A stretch of 32,629 nucleotides of DNA from an uncultured Bacilli bacterium (GTDB lineage: Bacteria; Bacillota_I; Bacilli_A; RF39; UBA660), in the NCBI GenBank assembly GCA_910584305.1, contig CAJTZW010000016.1, forward strand, positions 1 to 32,629. Reading direction: 5' to 3'. Shown here one piece after another: positions 23,670 to 32,375 of the stretch (position 1 is the stretch's first letter; each line of letters starts with the position of its first letter). The position numbers and the translations under genes are program-made. Below the pieces are notes generated by a model. The model worked only from the letters and a program-made list of their open reading frames with translations, searched no databases and had not been told where the DNA came from.

Positions 23670-24215
23670 TTAAAACTTTACTTCTGGTACCTTACGTTCT
23701 TCATCTGTTGCTTCAAAAAATAAAGCTGCTTTAAAATGAAATAACCCTGCTACAATATTAGATGGAAACATTTGTATCTTATCTTTATATTTCAATACTA
23801 TATCATTATAGAATTGCCTTGAAAAAGATAACTTATCCTCTGTTTCCTTTAAATTTGCTTGTAAATCCATAAAATTTGTATTGGCCTTTAACTCTGGATA
23901 AGCTTCTGTTAACGCAAATAATCTTGACAAAGCCTGTGTCATTTCCCCAGCGGCTTTCATTTCATCTGTTTGTGTACTGGCATTCACTGCTCTATTGCGA
24001 GCCTCAACAACTTCTTTTAATGTTCCCTCTTCATGTTTTGCATAACCTTTTACAGTTTCTACTAAATTTGGGATTAAATCTGCCCTTCTTTTTAATAAAA
24101 CCTCAATCTGTGCCCAACTATCTTCTACTTTGTTTCGCAATTGTACAAGTGAATTATATGTGCTCATTATATACAATGCAACTAAAACTACAATCACTAT
24201 AATAATCCAAATCAT
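23670..24215 (-). CDS. lemA: LemA family protein
   Basis: A 181-residue protein of standard LemA length. One N-terminal membrane helix (2-20) is followed by a helical bundle outside the cytoplasmic N-terminus. YNSLVQLRNKVEDSWAQIEVLLKRR, DLIPNLVETVKGYAKHE, AYPELKANTNFMDLQ and ETEDKLSFSRQFYND are the conserved LemA blocks. LemA proteins are widespread, of unclear function, and often sit beside HtpX or TPM-domain genes; neither is present here. The ribosome-binding site AGGAGG lies 7 nt upstream of ATG. Confidence 0.92.
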   Translation of the reverse strand: MIWIIIVIVVLVALYIMSTYNSLVQLRNKVEDSWAQIEVLLKRRADLIPNLVETVKGYAKHEEGTLKEVVEARNRAVNASTQTDEMKAAGEMTQALSRLFALTEAYPELKANTNFMDLQANLKETEDKLSFSRQFYNDIVLKYKDKIQMFPSNIVAGLFHFKAALFFEATDEERKVPEVKF

Positions 24216-24241
24216 TTTTATTCCTCCTACTTTCTATTTCC

Positions 24242-24270
24242 ATTATACACTATATTTAGAAAAATGAAAA
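24242..24270 (-). promoter_or_regulatory. Probable vegetative promoter of lemA
   Basis: TTTTCA (24270-24265, four of six consensus bases), a 17-nt spacer, and TATAAT (24247-24242), about 27 nt before the lemA start. Confidence 0.5.
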
Positions 24271-24330
24271 TACATTTTGTTGTATAAAAATATATTTTCG
24301 CTTTAAACTATCTATAGGGAGGAATTGAAA

Positions 24331-24534
24331 ATGAATGTTAATATTAGAGAGTATATAAAAAACAATTTTAAAGATTCTAGTATTGAAGAATTAAAAGATT
24401 CTATTTTAGCTTCCATAGAATCTAAAGATGAGGTTGTTCTTCCTGGGCTTGGTGTTCTATTCGAAATTCTATGGAATAAGAGTACTACAGATTCTCAGAA
24501 TAAAATTTTAACAACTTTGCATGATAGTATGTAA
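24331..24534 (+). CDS. sspI: Small acid-soluble spore protein, SspI type
   Basis: A 67-residue protein, close to the 71 of Bacillus SspI. VLPGLGVLFEILW is the unmistakable SspI core, and the flanking blocks (IREYIKNNFKDSSIEELKDSI and KILTTLHDSM) also align. In Bacillus SspI is made only in the forespore under sigma-G and is a minor small acid-soluble protein retained in the core. The ATG at 24331 has GGGAGG 8-9 nt upstream, and a TTG two codons earlier is rejected. I could not find a convincing sigma-G promoter. It is a single-gene unit, divergent from lemA. Confidence 0.88.
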   Translation: MNVNIREYIKNNFKDSSIEELKDSILASIESKDEVVLPGLGVLFEILWNKSTTDSQNKILTTLHDSM

Positions 24535-24537
24535 AAG

Positions 24538-24560
24538 ATAACAAACATTTGTTATTTTTT
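24538..24560 (+). terminator. Terminator of sspI (convergent)
   Basis: ATAACAAA pairs with TTTGTTAT and is followed by a T run. It also overlaps the end of the converging minus-strand gene and may serve both. Confidence 0.65.
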
Positions 24561-25472
24561 TATTTTCTTCAAAGATATAGAAATTTTATCTTCTATAAAA
24601 CCATCTACCTCTTCTTCTGTAAAATATTTATTTTTAATTCGTTGTCCTCCACATGAAGTATAGCAACAAAAATCATTTGTCACTTGAAATCCAAATTTAC
24701 CATTACAAAGGAATTCTTGACCAATATGGTCTATATTTTCCACTTCTAGAAGATGTAAGTATAAAGATATTTCTTCACTCTCTTCATTTTCTCCTATACA
24801 TTGGTTAAATTTTCTCCATTTATAGAATACCTTACACATATCTTTTACATTTTCTACATAATTTTCTCGGTTAAATACATATAAATGTTTCATGTGGGAT
24901 ACAATACTTTCTATTAAAATAGATGTTTCTGTCACAATTAAATTAAGCATTTCGTTGTAGTATTGTATAAATTCATTCGTTGTCGTTTCCTTTCCATAAC
25001 GTAATATATCTAAGACATGATAAGAAGAAATGGCGTTGATTTCACCATCATATTCTCTACTATTTTGCACAACAGTTTTCCTACCTAACAAATTGAGTTC
25101 ATCAAATGCAACAGAAGAGCTTATCATTTCTTCAAAAACAACGGTGTCTGCATTTATGTAGTTCAATATAGTTTCTACATTTATATCCATATATCGTAGT
25201 GTATTCAACACCAGCAGTTTCTCTTCGCTTAATGTATTTTGACTAAATAAGTGTAATAACATTTTATATGCATCTGCTAACATCACTTGAATATATAAAA
25301 AATATGACTTTTTATCTAGTTTATACATCTTTAATAGCCTATCTTTAAATGTATCCATTACTGCAGTGTTCCTGTAAAGTTGTAGTTCTTCATACATTTT
25401 TCGAATGTCTTTTCTTATTCCATCATTAATATTTAAAATTTCAGTATCTTTATATCGAAAGAATAATTCCAT
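24552..25472 (-). CDS. Hypothetical protein
   Basis: A 306-residue, mainly helical soluble protein that I do not recognise. The C-terminal part has a cysteine group (FLCNG, then NDFCCYTSCGGQRIKNKYF) that might bind a metal or form disulfides, followed by a charged helical end. No signal peptide. The ATG at 25472 is chosen: AAAGGTGG lies 5 nt upstream, better than the ATG three codons earlier. It stands alone between sspI and mraY on the minus strand. Linkage to sporulation is possible from context only. Confidence 0.58.
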   Translation of the reverse strand: MELFFRYKDTEILNINDGIRKDIRKMYEELQLYRNTAVMDTFKDRLLKMYKLDKKSYFLYIQVMLADAYKMLLHLFSQNTLSEEKLLVLNTLRYMDINVETILNYINADTVVFEEMISSSVAFDELNLLGRKTVVQNSREYDGEINAISSYHVLDILRYGKETTTNEFIQYYNEMLNLIVTETSILIESIVSHMKHLYVFNRENYVENVKDMCKVFYKWRKFNQCIGENEESEEISLYLHLLEVENIDHIGQEFLCNGKFGFQVTNDFCCYTSCGGQRIKNKYFTEEEVDGFIEDKISISLKKIKK

Positions 25473-25521
25473 TATGACCACCTTTGACTAATATAATAGT
25501 AACTTTACTATATAAAATCAA

Positions 25522-25543
25522 GAAAAAAGCGACTAAGTCGCTT
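25522..25543 (-). terminator. Terminator of the topA-murE-mraY side
   Basis: AAGCGAC pairs with GTCGCTT around TAA, followed by a U run in the minus direction; it overlaps the mraY stop codon. Confidence 0.8.
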
Positions 25544-26534
25544 AAATCCACACGCCAAATATAACTCCAGACATAGCTAGTATTAATCCTACAACCCAAA
25601 ATGTTTTCACAATATCTCTTTCTTCCCATCCTAATTTTTCAAAATGGTGATGTAAAGGTGTCATTAAAAATATTTTCTTACCACTATACATCATTGATGC
25701 GGTTTGGATAATACATACTAAAGTTTCTATGATAAATACGCCTGCAATGATAATGAAAGTGATTTCATGACTTGTAATAATAGCAATAGAGGCCATTGCT
25801 CCTCCTAGAGCGAGTGAACCTGTATCTCCCATAATAATACGTGCTGGATAGGTATTAAAGAATAGAAATCCTAACAAAGAACCAACTAAGATAAAACAGA
25901 AAATGGCAATATCTTGTGTTCCCTCTATTCCTACTGAATTCCAACTAATTAATCCAAGTGCTAAAAAGGCAATTAAGGAAAGGCCTCCTGCAAGTCCATC
26001 TAATCCATCTGTAATATTTACAGCATTGCTACTTGCCACTAGAATAAATAGTAGGAAAATTCCATAAAACCAATGCATATTAATTCGAATTCCTAATGTA
26101 AAAATGTGCAACTCTGGATTTCTTCCTGTTTTCATAAATAAATAGAAGAAAACTAATGCAATAATGAGTTGACCAAATAACTTTTGTATTTCAGTTAAAC
26201 CAATATTATTCCTTCGTTTAATAATTAAATAGTCGTCAATAAATCCTAATATGCCATATGCTATAAAGACAAATATGATAATAAATAAATTGGTAGAATG
26301 CTCAATTTTATGTGTAGCTAATAACAATGTAATTGTAATTAGTGTTGGGATAATAAAAATAAATCCCCCCATCGTAGGTGTCCCATTCTTCTTTTTATGT
26401 TTATCTTTTAAAAATATACTTACACTTTGCCCTATATGTCTTTTCTTTAAAATTGGAATCAATACCAATCCACATAGTATTGATAATATAAATCCTATCA
26501 TCATTGCTAGCATGGCTTTTGCTAAAATTAACAT
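25542..26534 (-). CDS. mraY: Phospho-N-acetylmuramoyl-pentapeptide transferase
   Basis: A 330-residue polytopic enzyme with ten expected membrane helices. It moves phospho-MurNAc-pentapeptide onto undecaprenyl phosphate to make lipid I. GTPTMGGFIFI, GFIDDYL (Asp100-Asp101), NAVNITDGLDGLAGG (Asp176, Asp179), IMGDTGSLALGG and LTPLHHHFE are the catalytic and substrate motifs, all intact. It starts 4 nt after the stop of the upstream murE, so the two are cotranscribed. The substrate stem peptide will carry whichever third amino acid the two MurE enzymes provide. Confidence 0.96.
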   Translation of the reverse strand: MLILAKAMLAMMIGFILSILCGLVLIPILKKRHIGQSVSIFLKDKHKKKNGTPTMGGFIFIIPTLITITLLLATHKIEHSTNLFIIIFVFIAYGILGFIDDYLIIKRRNNIGLTEIQKLFGQLIIALVFFYLFMKTGRNPELHIFTLGIRINMHWFYGIFLLFILVASSNAVNITDGLDGLAGGLSLIAFLALGLISWNSVGIEGTQDIAIFCFILVGSLLGFLFFNTYPARIIMGDTGSLALGGAMASIAIITSHEITFIIIAGVFIIETLVCIIQTASMMYSGKKIFLMTPLHHHFEKLGWEERDIVKTFWVVGLILAMSGVIFGVWI

Positions 26535-26538
26535 GATA

Positions 26539-27882
26539 TCATCTCCTACAATAATTTAGTACAATCTCCTTATCATCAAAATGTATTTTCTCATTTTTCA
26601 TAATCTGATAATTTTCATGACCTTTTCCCAGTATTAACAGTATATCATTTTTTATACATTTTTGTATACCCTTAATAATCGCATTTTCACGATTTATTTC
26701 TATTTCATAATTTGTAGTATTTAAAGAGTCTACCATATCATGCATAATATCCATTGGGTCTTCATCTCTTGGGTTATCACTTGTAAATATCACATAATCT
26801 GCTAACCCTGTAGCAATACTAGCCATCATGGGGCGTTTCTCCTTATCCCGATTTCCCCCACAACCAATCACTACATAGATTTTTCCTTTTCCAAATTGTT
26901 TTACGCAATTGAGTATGTTTTCAACTGCATCTGGTGTATGTGCATAATCTATTATGATTTTATTTTCTTCATAAGAGATAGTATCCATTCTCCCCTTTGG
27001 TGGTGTTAGTGAAGATATTAATCCCCCAATATCTTCAATCTCCAATTTTTCTAGTACAATGATGACATTCATCATATTATAAATATTATAAAGGCCCACT
27101 AGTTTTATTTCATATGACTCTACTGCACCATTATGCGTTACTGTAAATAAACTCTTATCTGATTCAATTTGAATAGAAGATATTTGATATTCCCCATCTT
27201 CTCCGTATGTTATATTTTGATTTTGCTCTAATTCAAAATAGGATCTATATTCTATATTGGTAGGAATAATTGCAAAACCACTTCCCTTTACCATATAGAA
27301 TAGTTTTTGTTTTGCAGTAGCATATTCTTCCATCGTTTTATGGTAATCTAAATGGTCTCTTGTAATATTTGATATAATAGCAACATCAAAATCTAATCCA
27401 TATACTCTATCTTGTGCCAAGGCATGACTGCTTACCTCCATTACTACATGCGTGCAACCTTTTCTCTTTGCTTCTAGAAGCATTTCATATATGTCTAATA
27501 TTCCTGGAGTTGTGTTGGTTATGTCCTTGACTTTTTCCTCTATAAAAAATCCAATTGTCCCTATATATGCACATTTTTTACCAATTTTATTTAGTGCTTG
27601 GTATAATAAATAGCAAGTTGTTGTTTTCCCATTGGTTCCAGTCATTCCTATCAAAAATAAGTCTTTAAGCTCTTCTTTATAGGAAGATACATACTTCTTT
27701 ACATACTCCTTAGTATCGTGAACAATAAGGGTTTCTACACTATATAGTCCATGCTCTGCAATAATTTCTTTGGCACCTTTTGCAATTGCTTCTTCTATAT
27801 AATCATGTCCATCACAGGTTTCCCCTTTTATGGCTATAAAGGTATCATTTTTTAACACTTCCTTTGAATTTGTCCTTAACAT
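26539..27882 (-). CDS. murE: MurE: UDP-MurNAc-tripeptide ligase, meso-DAP-type motif
   Basis: A 447-residue Mur ligase adding the third amino acid to UDP-MurNAc-L-Ala-D-Glu. GMTGTNGKTTT (79-89) is the ATP loop, MEVSSHAL and NITRDHLDYH the substrate/metal region, YATAKQKLF holds the carbamylated Lys (191), and IDYAHTPDAVE and GKGHENYQ lie in the C-terminal domain. DNPR (369-372, in SDNPRDEDP) is the signature of meso-diaminopimelate-adding enzymes. The N-terminal domain is divergent: the usual D-S-R of the UDP site reads N-S-K. The ribosome-binding site GAGGTGA lies 4 nt before ATG. It is followed by mraY and preceded, after a hairpin, by a second murE, from which it probably arose by tandem duplication. 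Confidence 0.93.
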   Translation of the reverse strand: MLRTNSKEVLKNDTFIAIKGETCDGHDYIEEAIAKGAKEIIAEHGLYSVETLIVHDTKEYVKKYVSSYKEELKDLFLIGMTGTNGKTTTCYLLYQALNKIGKKCAYIGTIGFFIEEKVKDITNTTPGILDIYEMLLEAKRKGCTHVVMEVSSHALAQDRVYGLDFDVAIISNITRDHLDYHKTMEEYATAKQKLFYMVKGSGFAIIPTNIEYRSYFELEQNQNITYGEDGEYQISSIQIESDKSLFTVTHNGAVESYEIKLVGLYNIYNMMNVIIVLEKLEIEDIGGLISSLTPPKGRMDTISYEENKIIIDYAHTPDAVENILNCVKQFGKGKIYVVIGCGGNRDKEKRPMMASIATGLADYVIFTSDNPRDEDPMDIMHDMVDSLNTTNYEIEINRENAIIKGIQKCIKNDILLILGKGHENYQIMKNEKIHFDDKEIVLNYCRR

Positions 27883-27923
27883 ATTTTCACCTCAATATAA
27901 TATATGTAATTGGTGCAAATATG

Positions 27924-27948
27924 AAAAAAAGCAACTTTCAATATTGCT
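27924..27948 (-). terminator. Weak hairpin between the two murE genes
   Basis: AGCAA pairs with TTGCT around a 9-nt loop, followed by seven U in the minus direction. It may partly separate expression of the two murE copies. Confidence 0.5.
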
Positions 27949-27960
27949 CTATAGTAGTAT

Positions 27961-29328
27961 TTATATTTTTTGCTCTAAATATTCCATGACAGTTTTTTTA
28001 TCATTAAAAGGAATTTTTTGGTCACGAATTAATATATATTCTTCGTGCCCTTTTCCCAAGATAAATAATGTATCTCCTGTTTTTAACAACTCAATACCTT
28101 TAATAATTGCTGTCTCTCTATCCAGACACACCTCGTATTTATCTGATACAAAGTCTTTTGTCATATCATCTACAATTTGTTTTGGATCTTCGTAATGAGG
28201 ATCATCATTTGTAATGATAAAGTAATCTGATAGTCTATTTACAAGTTCTGTCATCATAGGTCTTTTAATTCGATCTCTATCTCCAGTACATCCAAATATT
28301 ACATATACTTTTCCTTTCATCACTTCTTTTACTGTCGTAATTACTTTCTCAATGGCATCTGGTGTATGTGCATAATCTATCACAATAGTATTATCTTTGT
28401 ATGGAATGAATTCCATTCTCCCCGCAGGAGCATTTAGTGTAGGAATAATTTCTTTAACTTTCTCTATTTCAATATCCATTTCTAAGAGCAATGTAATAAC
28501 CGCTAGTATATTGTATACATTATATCTACCAAGTAATTTTGTTTGTATGAAGTGTTCTATTCCATCATGTACAAAGGTAAAAGTAGAGCCCGATGATTTC
28601 ATTTGGTATTTTGTTATTTGATAATCTGCAACATTAAAACCATATGTTATGTTATCATTATCCTTTAATAAAAAATATTCTGCATACTTATCATCAATAT
28701 TTACAATACATTTACCATTCGTTTTTAGTTTTCTAAACAGCATTTGTTTAGCAAGGGCATAGTTCCCCATTGTTTTATGGTAATCTAAATGATCTTGTGT
28801 TAAATTTGTAAAAATGGCGTAGTTAAAAGAAAGAGTTTTTAATCTTCCATTAGCAAGAGCATGACTACTAATTTCCATAACAACCGTTTTATACCCTTTG
28901 TCATATGCTTGCATCAATAAATCATATGTATCACAAATATCAACACTTGTATTAGGCAAACTACAGACTTTTTCCTCTAGATAAAATCCAATCGTTCCAA
29001 TGTATCCCGTTTTAATTCCCATTTGATTGAGTGCTTGATAAATCAGATATGCTGTGGTTGTCTTTCCATTAGTCCCAGTAATTCCTATTAAATTCATCTG
29101 ATCTAAATATGGATTGTAATTTTTCTCTAAGTATCTTTCTAAATATGCTCTTGAATTTTCTACGATTTCAGTCAAAACGGAATAGTTGCCCCTTTCCGCA
29201 ATAATTCTTGTAGCCCCGTTTTTAATCGCTGATTCAATGTATTGATGCCCATCATTCACTTCACATTGGATTGCGACAAATGTATCTCCTGGTTTTATTT
29301 TTCTTGAATCACTTTGTATATTTATCAT
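27961..29328 (-). CDS. murE: Second MurE-type ligase with altered specificity motif
   Basis: A 455-residue paralogue of the adjacent MurE. It keeps a standard N-terminal UDP-site SDSRKIKPGDTFVAI, the ATP loop GITGTNGKTTT (82-92), MEISSHAL, NLTQDHLDYH, the carbamylated-Lys segment YALAKQMLF, IDYAHTPDAIE and GKGHEEYI. At the amino-acid-selecting position DNPR is replaced by DDPH (375-378, in NDDPHYEDP). This argues against meso-DAP and for another third residue, perhaps L-Lys, L-Orn or none; the family rule that DNPR marks DAP is well known, the specificity of DDPH is my inference. The ribosome-binding site AAAAGGAG lies 6 nt before ATG and overlaps the 3' end of the unknown gene by 20 nt. Confidence 0.9.
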   Translation of the reverse strand: MINIQSDSRKIKPGDTFVAIQCEVNDGHQYIESAIKNGATRIIAERGNYSVLTEIVENSRAYLERYLEKNYNPYLDQMNLIGITGTNGKTTTAYLIYQALNQMGIKTGYIGTIGFYLEEKVCSLPNTSVDICDTYDLLMQAYDKGYKTVVMEISSHALANGRLKTLSFNYAIFTNLTQDHLDYHKTMGNYALAKQMLFRKLKTNGKCIVNIDDKYAEYFLLKDNDNITYGFNVADYQITKYQMKSSGSTFTFVHDGIEHFIQTKLLGRYNVYNILAVITLLLEMDIEIEKVKEIIPTLNAPAGRMEFIPYKDNTIVIDYAHTPDAIEKVITTVKEVMKGKVYVIFGCTGDRDRIKRPMMTELVNRLSDYFIITNDDPHYEDPKQIVDDMTKDFVSDKYEVCLDRETAIIKGIELLKTGDTLFILGKGHEEYILIRDQKIPFNDKKTVMEYLEQKI

Positions 29329-30145
29329 TGTGTACTCCTTTTTTCTTCATGTATGGTTTAGCGCTGTTACCTTCATATTCTCCATTATCTCCGTAGGCGA
29401 CATCATATTCTTCTTCACTTAAATATTCTTCATGCATTTGATTATATCTATCCACAGCAGAAAGTCCTTCATTTATAGGATGTACTTCTTCATAAGATTT
29501 CATTCGCTCAACAGGTTTTTCAATTAATTTATTTACATTTTTATGCGCTACTGATAGTTTTTTATTTTGTTTACATTCATCCATAAAAATATAAAGCCCT
29601 CTGAATGTTTTATATCTTTTAAACTCATTAGCAATTGCTATCTTTAATTTTTGCTGTTCTTGTAATTCCTCTTCATTTATGTCTTGTGATAATGTTAAAT
29701 AATAATTTAGGAAAAGCATCTTTACAGTCGGATTTATATATTTGGTTGTTTCAATTGCTTTTCTAAAATTCGAATTTGTTTTGAGTTTTTCCATAAATTC
29801 AGCATAGAATAAATCATATGCATCATTGTCCCCTACTTGGATAAATCCGTGCTTAACCTCTTTTGCACATGACTCAATTAACTTCGAATGATATATTGTT
29901 TTAAAACATAAATCCTTTTCTTTAAATTTACTAACAATTTTAGTAGTTCCTTTTGTAAAATTAGTAATTCCCTGGGCATTTAAATCCGCAATAAAATTGC
30001 TATCATCTAAATATTGGCTTGTTAAATTGTCAATATCTTTGATGTGAACAGACTCTTCGTACTTTCCAGTTTCTTGATTATATACATGTATAATATGTTC
30101 AGAGTTGTTTTGTGAATCTATCGCTATTAATCTATATTTACCCAT
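29309..30145 (-). CDS. Hypothetical protein
   Basis: A 278-residue soluble protein I do not recognise. The first 60 residues look like a small beta domain (GKYRLIAIDSQNNSEHIIHVYN), the middle is helical (AYDLFYAEFMEKLKTNSNFRKAIETTKYI), and the last 50 residues are Glu/Tyr-rich and probably disordered (EEYLSEEEYDVAYGDNGEYE), ending in lysines. The ATG at 30145 is chosen, with GGGTGA 4 nt upstream; an ATG 24 codons earlier would run through the -10 box. It overlaps the second murE by 20 nt, so it is translationally tied to cell-wall synthesis, yet its role is unknown. Confidence 0.6.
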   Translation of the reverse strand: MGKYRLIAIDSQNNSEHIIHVYNQETGKYEESVHIKDIDNLTSQYLDDSNFIADLNAQGITNFTKGTTKIVSKFKEKDLCFKTIYHSKLIESCAKEVKHGFIQVGDNDAYDLFYAEFMEKLKTNSNFRKAIETTKYINPTVKMLFLNYYLTLSQDINEEELQEQQKLKIAIANEFKRYKTFRGLYIFMDECKQNKKLSVAHKNVNKLIEKPVERMKSYEEVHPINEGLSAVDRYNQMHEEYLSEEEYDVAYGDNGEYEGNSAKPYMKKKGVHNDKYTK

Positions 30146-30160
30146 GCTATCACCCGTTCC

Positions 30161-30169
30161 ATTATAACA
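30161..30169 (-). promoter_or_regulatory. Extended -10 promoter before the murE-mraY operon
   Basis: TGTTATAAT on the minus strand (30169-30161) between topA and the next gene. The -35 region is only an A/T run. The leader would be about 10 nt, just long enough for the ribosome-binding site. Confidence 0.4.
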
Positions 30170-30194
30170 TGCATTTTCTAAAAAAAAAAGTGAC

Positions 30195-32222
30195 TTATTT
30201 CTCAAAGCCACATTCACTACATTTTACTTTATCTTTCTTTGTTACTAACATCTTCCCACATTCTGGACATTTCTCACCTGTAGGCATATCCCAGTAGGCT
30301 GTTTTACAAGTTGGATAGTTGTTACAACCATAGAATATTTTCCCTCTTTTACTCTTCTTCTCTATGATTTTTCCATCACAATTTGGACAATCACAAATTT
30401 CTTTAATACTTTTTGGGTCTACTTTAATATACTTGCAAGTTGGATAGTTACTACAAGCTGTAAACTCTCCATAACGTCCTTTTCTAATTACAAGTGGACT
30501 TCCGCATTCTGGACAATCTTCTCCTGTTTTTTCTGGCTCCTTTTTTTCCATCTTATCAAATGCATTTTGTAGGAGTGGTTCAAACTCTTTATAAAAATCT
30601 TCTAATGTTTCATACCAAATAATTTTTCCTTCTGATATTTTATCTAAATCATTTTCCATATTGGCAGTATACTCCACATTAATAATATTACTAAAATAAG
30701 TCTGCAAACGATCTGTGACTTCTATCCCAGTATCTGTTGGAACAAATTTCTTATCTATAATGCTTACATATCCCCTATCTTTGATATTACTCATAATTGT
30801 CGCATAAGTACTAGGTCTTCCAATTCCAAGTTCCTCCATGGCTTTTACGAGTGAGGATTCTGTATAACGCGCTGGCGGTTGTGTAAAGTGTTGCTCTTTT
30901 TCAATTTCGCTCGATACAAGTACATTCGATTGATATGTATCTAATGGGGGTAGAGATTTATCACTTGACTTTTCATAGTCGCTATATACTTTTAAATATC
31001 CATCAAAAGTAATGACTTGCCCTGTTGCTTTAAATTGGTAGTTGTTATTATCTAAAATAACAGTTGTATTCTCTGTTTTTGCAGCATGCATTAGCGATGC
31101 AAGTGCACGATAATAAATGAGACGGTACAATTTGTACTCATCATTTGAAAGATATGGCTTTACAGATTCTGGTGTACGTGTAATACTTGTTGGTCGAATT
31201 GCCTCATGTGCATCTTGTACATTTTCTGATTTTTTATTTACTTTTAAGCTCCCTGCGTATTCGTTTCCATATTTTCCTTCAATATAAGAAATACAATCCT
31301 TTACAAAGTCTAAAGACAAGCGGGTTGAATCGGTACGCATATAAGTAATTAAACCTACTGTTTCATTTTGAAGTTCAATACCTTCATATAGTTTTTGCGC
31401 GATTGACATGGTTTTCTTAGCAGCCATATTTAATTTTGAAGAAGCCGTTTGTTGGAGCGTACTTGTTGTAAATGGAAATGGTGAATTTTTTGTTTTGGCC
31501 TTTTTATCAACACTTTCTATTTGGAAGGCATTGCTTAATTTTGATAAAATTCCATCAGCTTCTACTTCACTTTTGACCTCTAATTTTTTATGATTGTACT
31601 CAAATAAATCTGCATCAAATTCATTGAATTTTGCAGTAATCGTCCAATATTCTTCGCTATTAAAAGATTCAATTTCCCTTTCTTTATCTACAATTAATTT
31701 CAGTGCGACAGATTGTACTCTTCCAGCACTTTTTCCATCCGTTTTTGACTGAATAAGTTTACTTAAGCGAAATCCAATAATACGATCTAAAATTCTCCTA
31801 GTCTCTTGTGAATTGACTAAATCTTGGTCAATTTTTCTTGCATTATTAAATGAATTTAAAATCGCATTCTTCGTAATCTCATTGAATACAATTCGTTCAT
31901 ATTCTTCATCTTTTAGTCCCAACACATCATATAAATGCCAACTAATCGCCTCACCCTCACGATCAGGGTCGGTTGCAAGATATACATGATCTGATTTTTT
32001 GACTTCCTTTTTGAGTTCATCAATAACTGATTTTTTCCCCTTAATGGTTGTATAGGTTGGTTTAAAATGATTATCGATATCAACCCCTAACCCAAACTTC
32101 CCCTTGGTTGCTAAATCACGAATATGTCCTTTAGAAGACATTACTTTATAATCGCTACCTAAATATTTACCAATTGTTTTTGTTTTAGCTGGAGATTCCA
32201 CAATTACTAGATTTGTTGCCAT
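30195..32222 (-). CDS. topA: DNA topoisomerase I (type IA)
   Basis: A 675-residue enzyme that relaxes negative supercoils through a transient 5'-phosphotyrosine. The Toprim domain starts NLVIVESPAKTKTI and contains TDPDREGE (metal Asp85, Asp87). DGKSAGRVQSVAL and LITYMRTDST give the active-site Tyr294, and LGIGRPSTYATI is also typical. The C-terminal 110 residues carry three Topo-C4 zinc fingers: CPECG...CSNYPTC, CPNCDG...CNNYPTC and CPECGK...CSECG. The length is usual for Firmicutes. The ATG at 32222 is preferred over one seven codons upstream, since AAGGAAG lies 6 nt before it. A vegetative promoter lies 27-55 nt upstream. The dprA and trmFO neighbours of Bacillus are not seen. Confidence 0.96.
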   Translation of the reverse strand: MATNLVIVESPAKTKTIGKYLGSDYKVMSSKGHIRDLATKGKFGLGVDIDNHFKPTYTTIKGKKSVIDELKKEVKKSDHVYLATDPDREGEAISWHLYDVLGLKDEEYERIVFNEITKNAILNSFNNARKIDQDLVNSQETRRILDRIIGFRLSKLIQSKTDGKSAGRVQSVALKLIVDKEREIESFNSEEYWTITAKFNEFDADLFEYNHKKLEVKSEVEADGILSKLSNAFQIESVDKKAKTKNSPFPFTTSTLQQTASSKLNMAAKKTMSIAQKLYEGIELQNETVGLITYMRTDSTRLSLDFVKDCISYIEGKYGNEYAGSLKVNKKSENVQDAHEAIRPTSITRTPESVKPYLSNDEYKLYRLIYYRALASLMHAAKTENTTVILDNNNYQFKATGQVITFDGYLKVYSDYEKSSDKSLPPLDTYQSNVLVSSEIEKEQHFTQPPARYTESSLVKAMEELGIGRPSTYATIMSNIKDRGYVSIIDKKFVPTDTGIEVTDRLQTYFSNIINVEYTANMENDLDKISEGKIIWYETLEDFYKEFEPLLQNAFDKMEKKEPEKTGEDCPECGSPLVIRKGRYGEFTACSNYPTCKYIKVDPKSIKEICDCPNCDGKIIEKKSKRGKIFYGCNNYPTCKTAYWDMPTGEKCPECGKMLVTKKDKVKCSECGFEK

Positions 32223-32248
32223 AATCCACTTCCTTTTTATCATTATAT

Positions 32249-32277
32249 GTTATACACGAATATTTCAGTCTTGTCAA
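32249..32277 (-). promoter_or_regulatory. Vegetative promoter of topA
   Basis: TTGACA (32277-32272), a 17-nt spacer and TATAAC (32254-32249). Predicted start near 32242, 20 nt before the ATG. Confidence 0.7.
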
Positions 32278-32302
32278 CCAAGTTATTTTAAATTTTCCTA
32301 AG

Positions 32303-32331
32303 AAAAAACTAGACATCATTTTACATCTAGT
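32303..32331 (-). terminator. Terminator of the Rpn-like gene
   Basis: ACTAGA and TCTAGT arms (plus further imperfect pairing) around an A/T-rich loop, followed by a U run in the minus direction, 45 nt after the stop codon. Confidence 0.6.
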
Positions 32332-32375
32332 CACCTATATTTCAAACATAATTTTCACTTAACTTATATTACCTT

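Noticed and set aside
24281..24314. A sigma-G promoter for sspI
   Set aside because: GTATA and CTATCTA are suggestive but the spacing (21 nt) and the -10 sequence do not fit the consensus.
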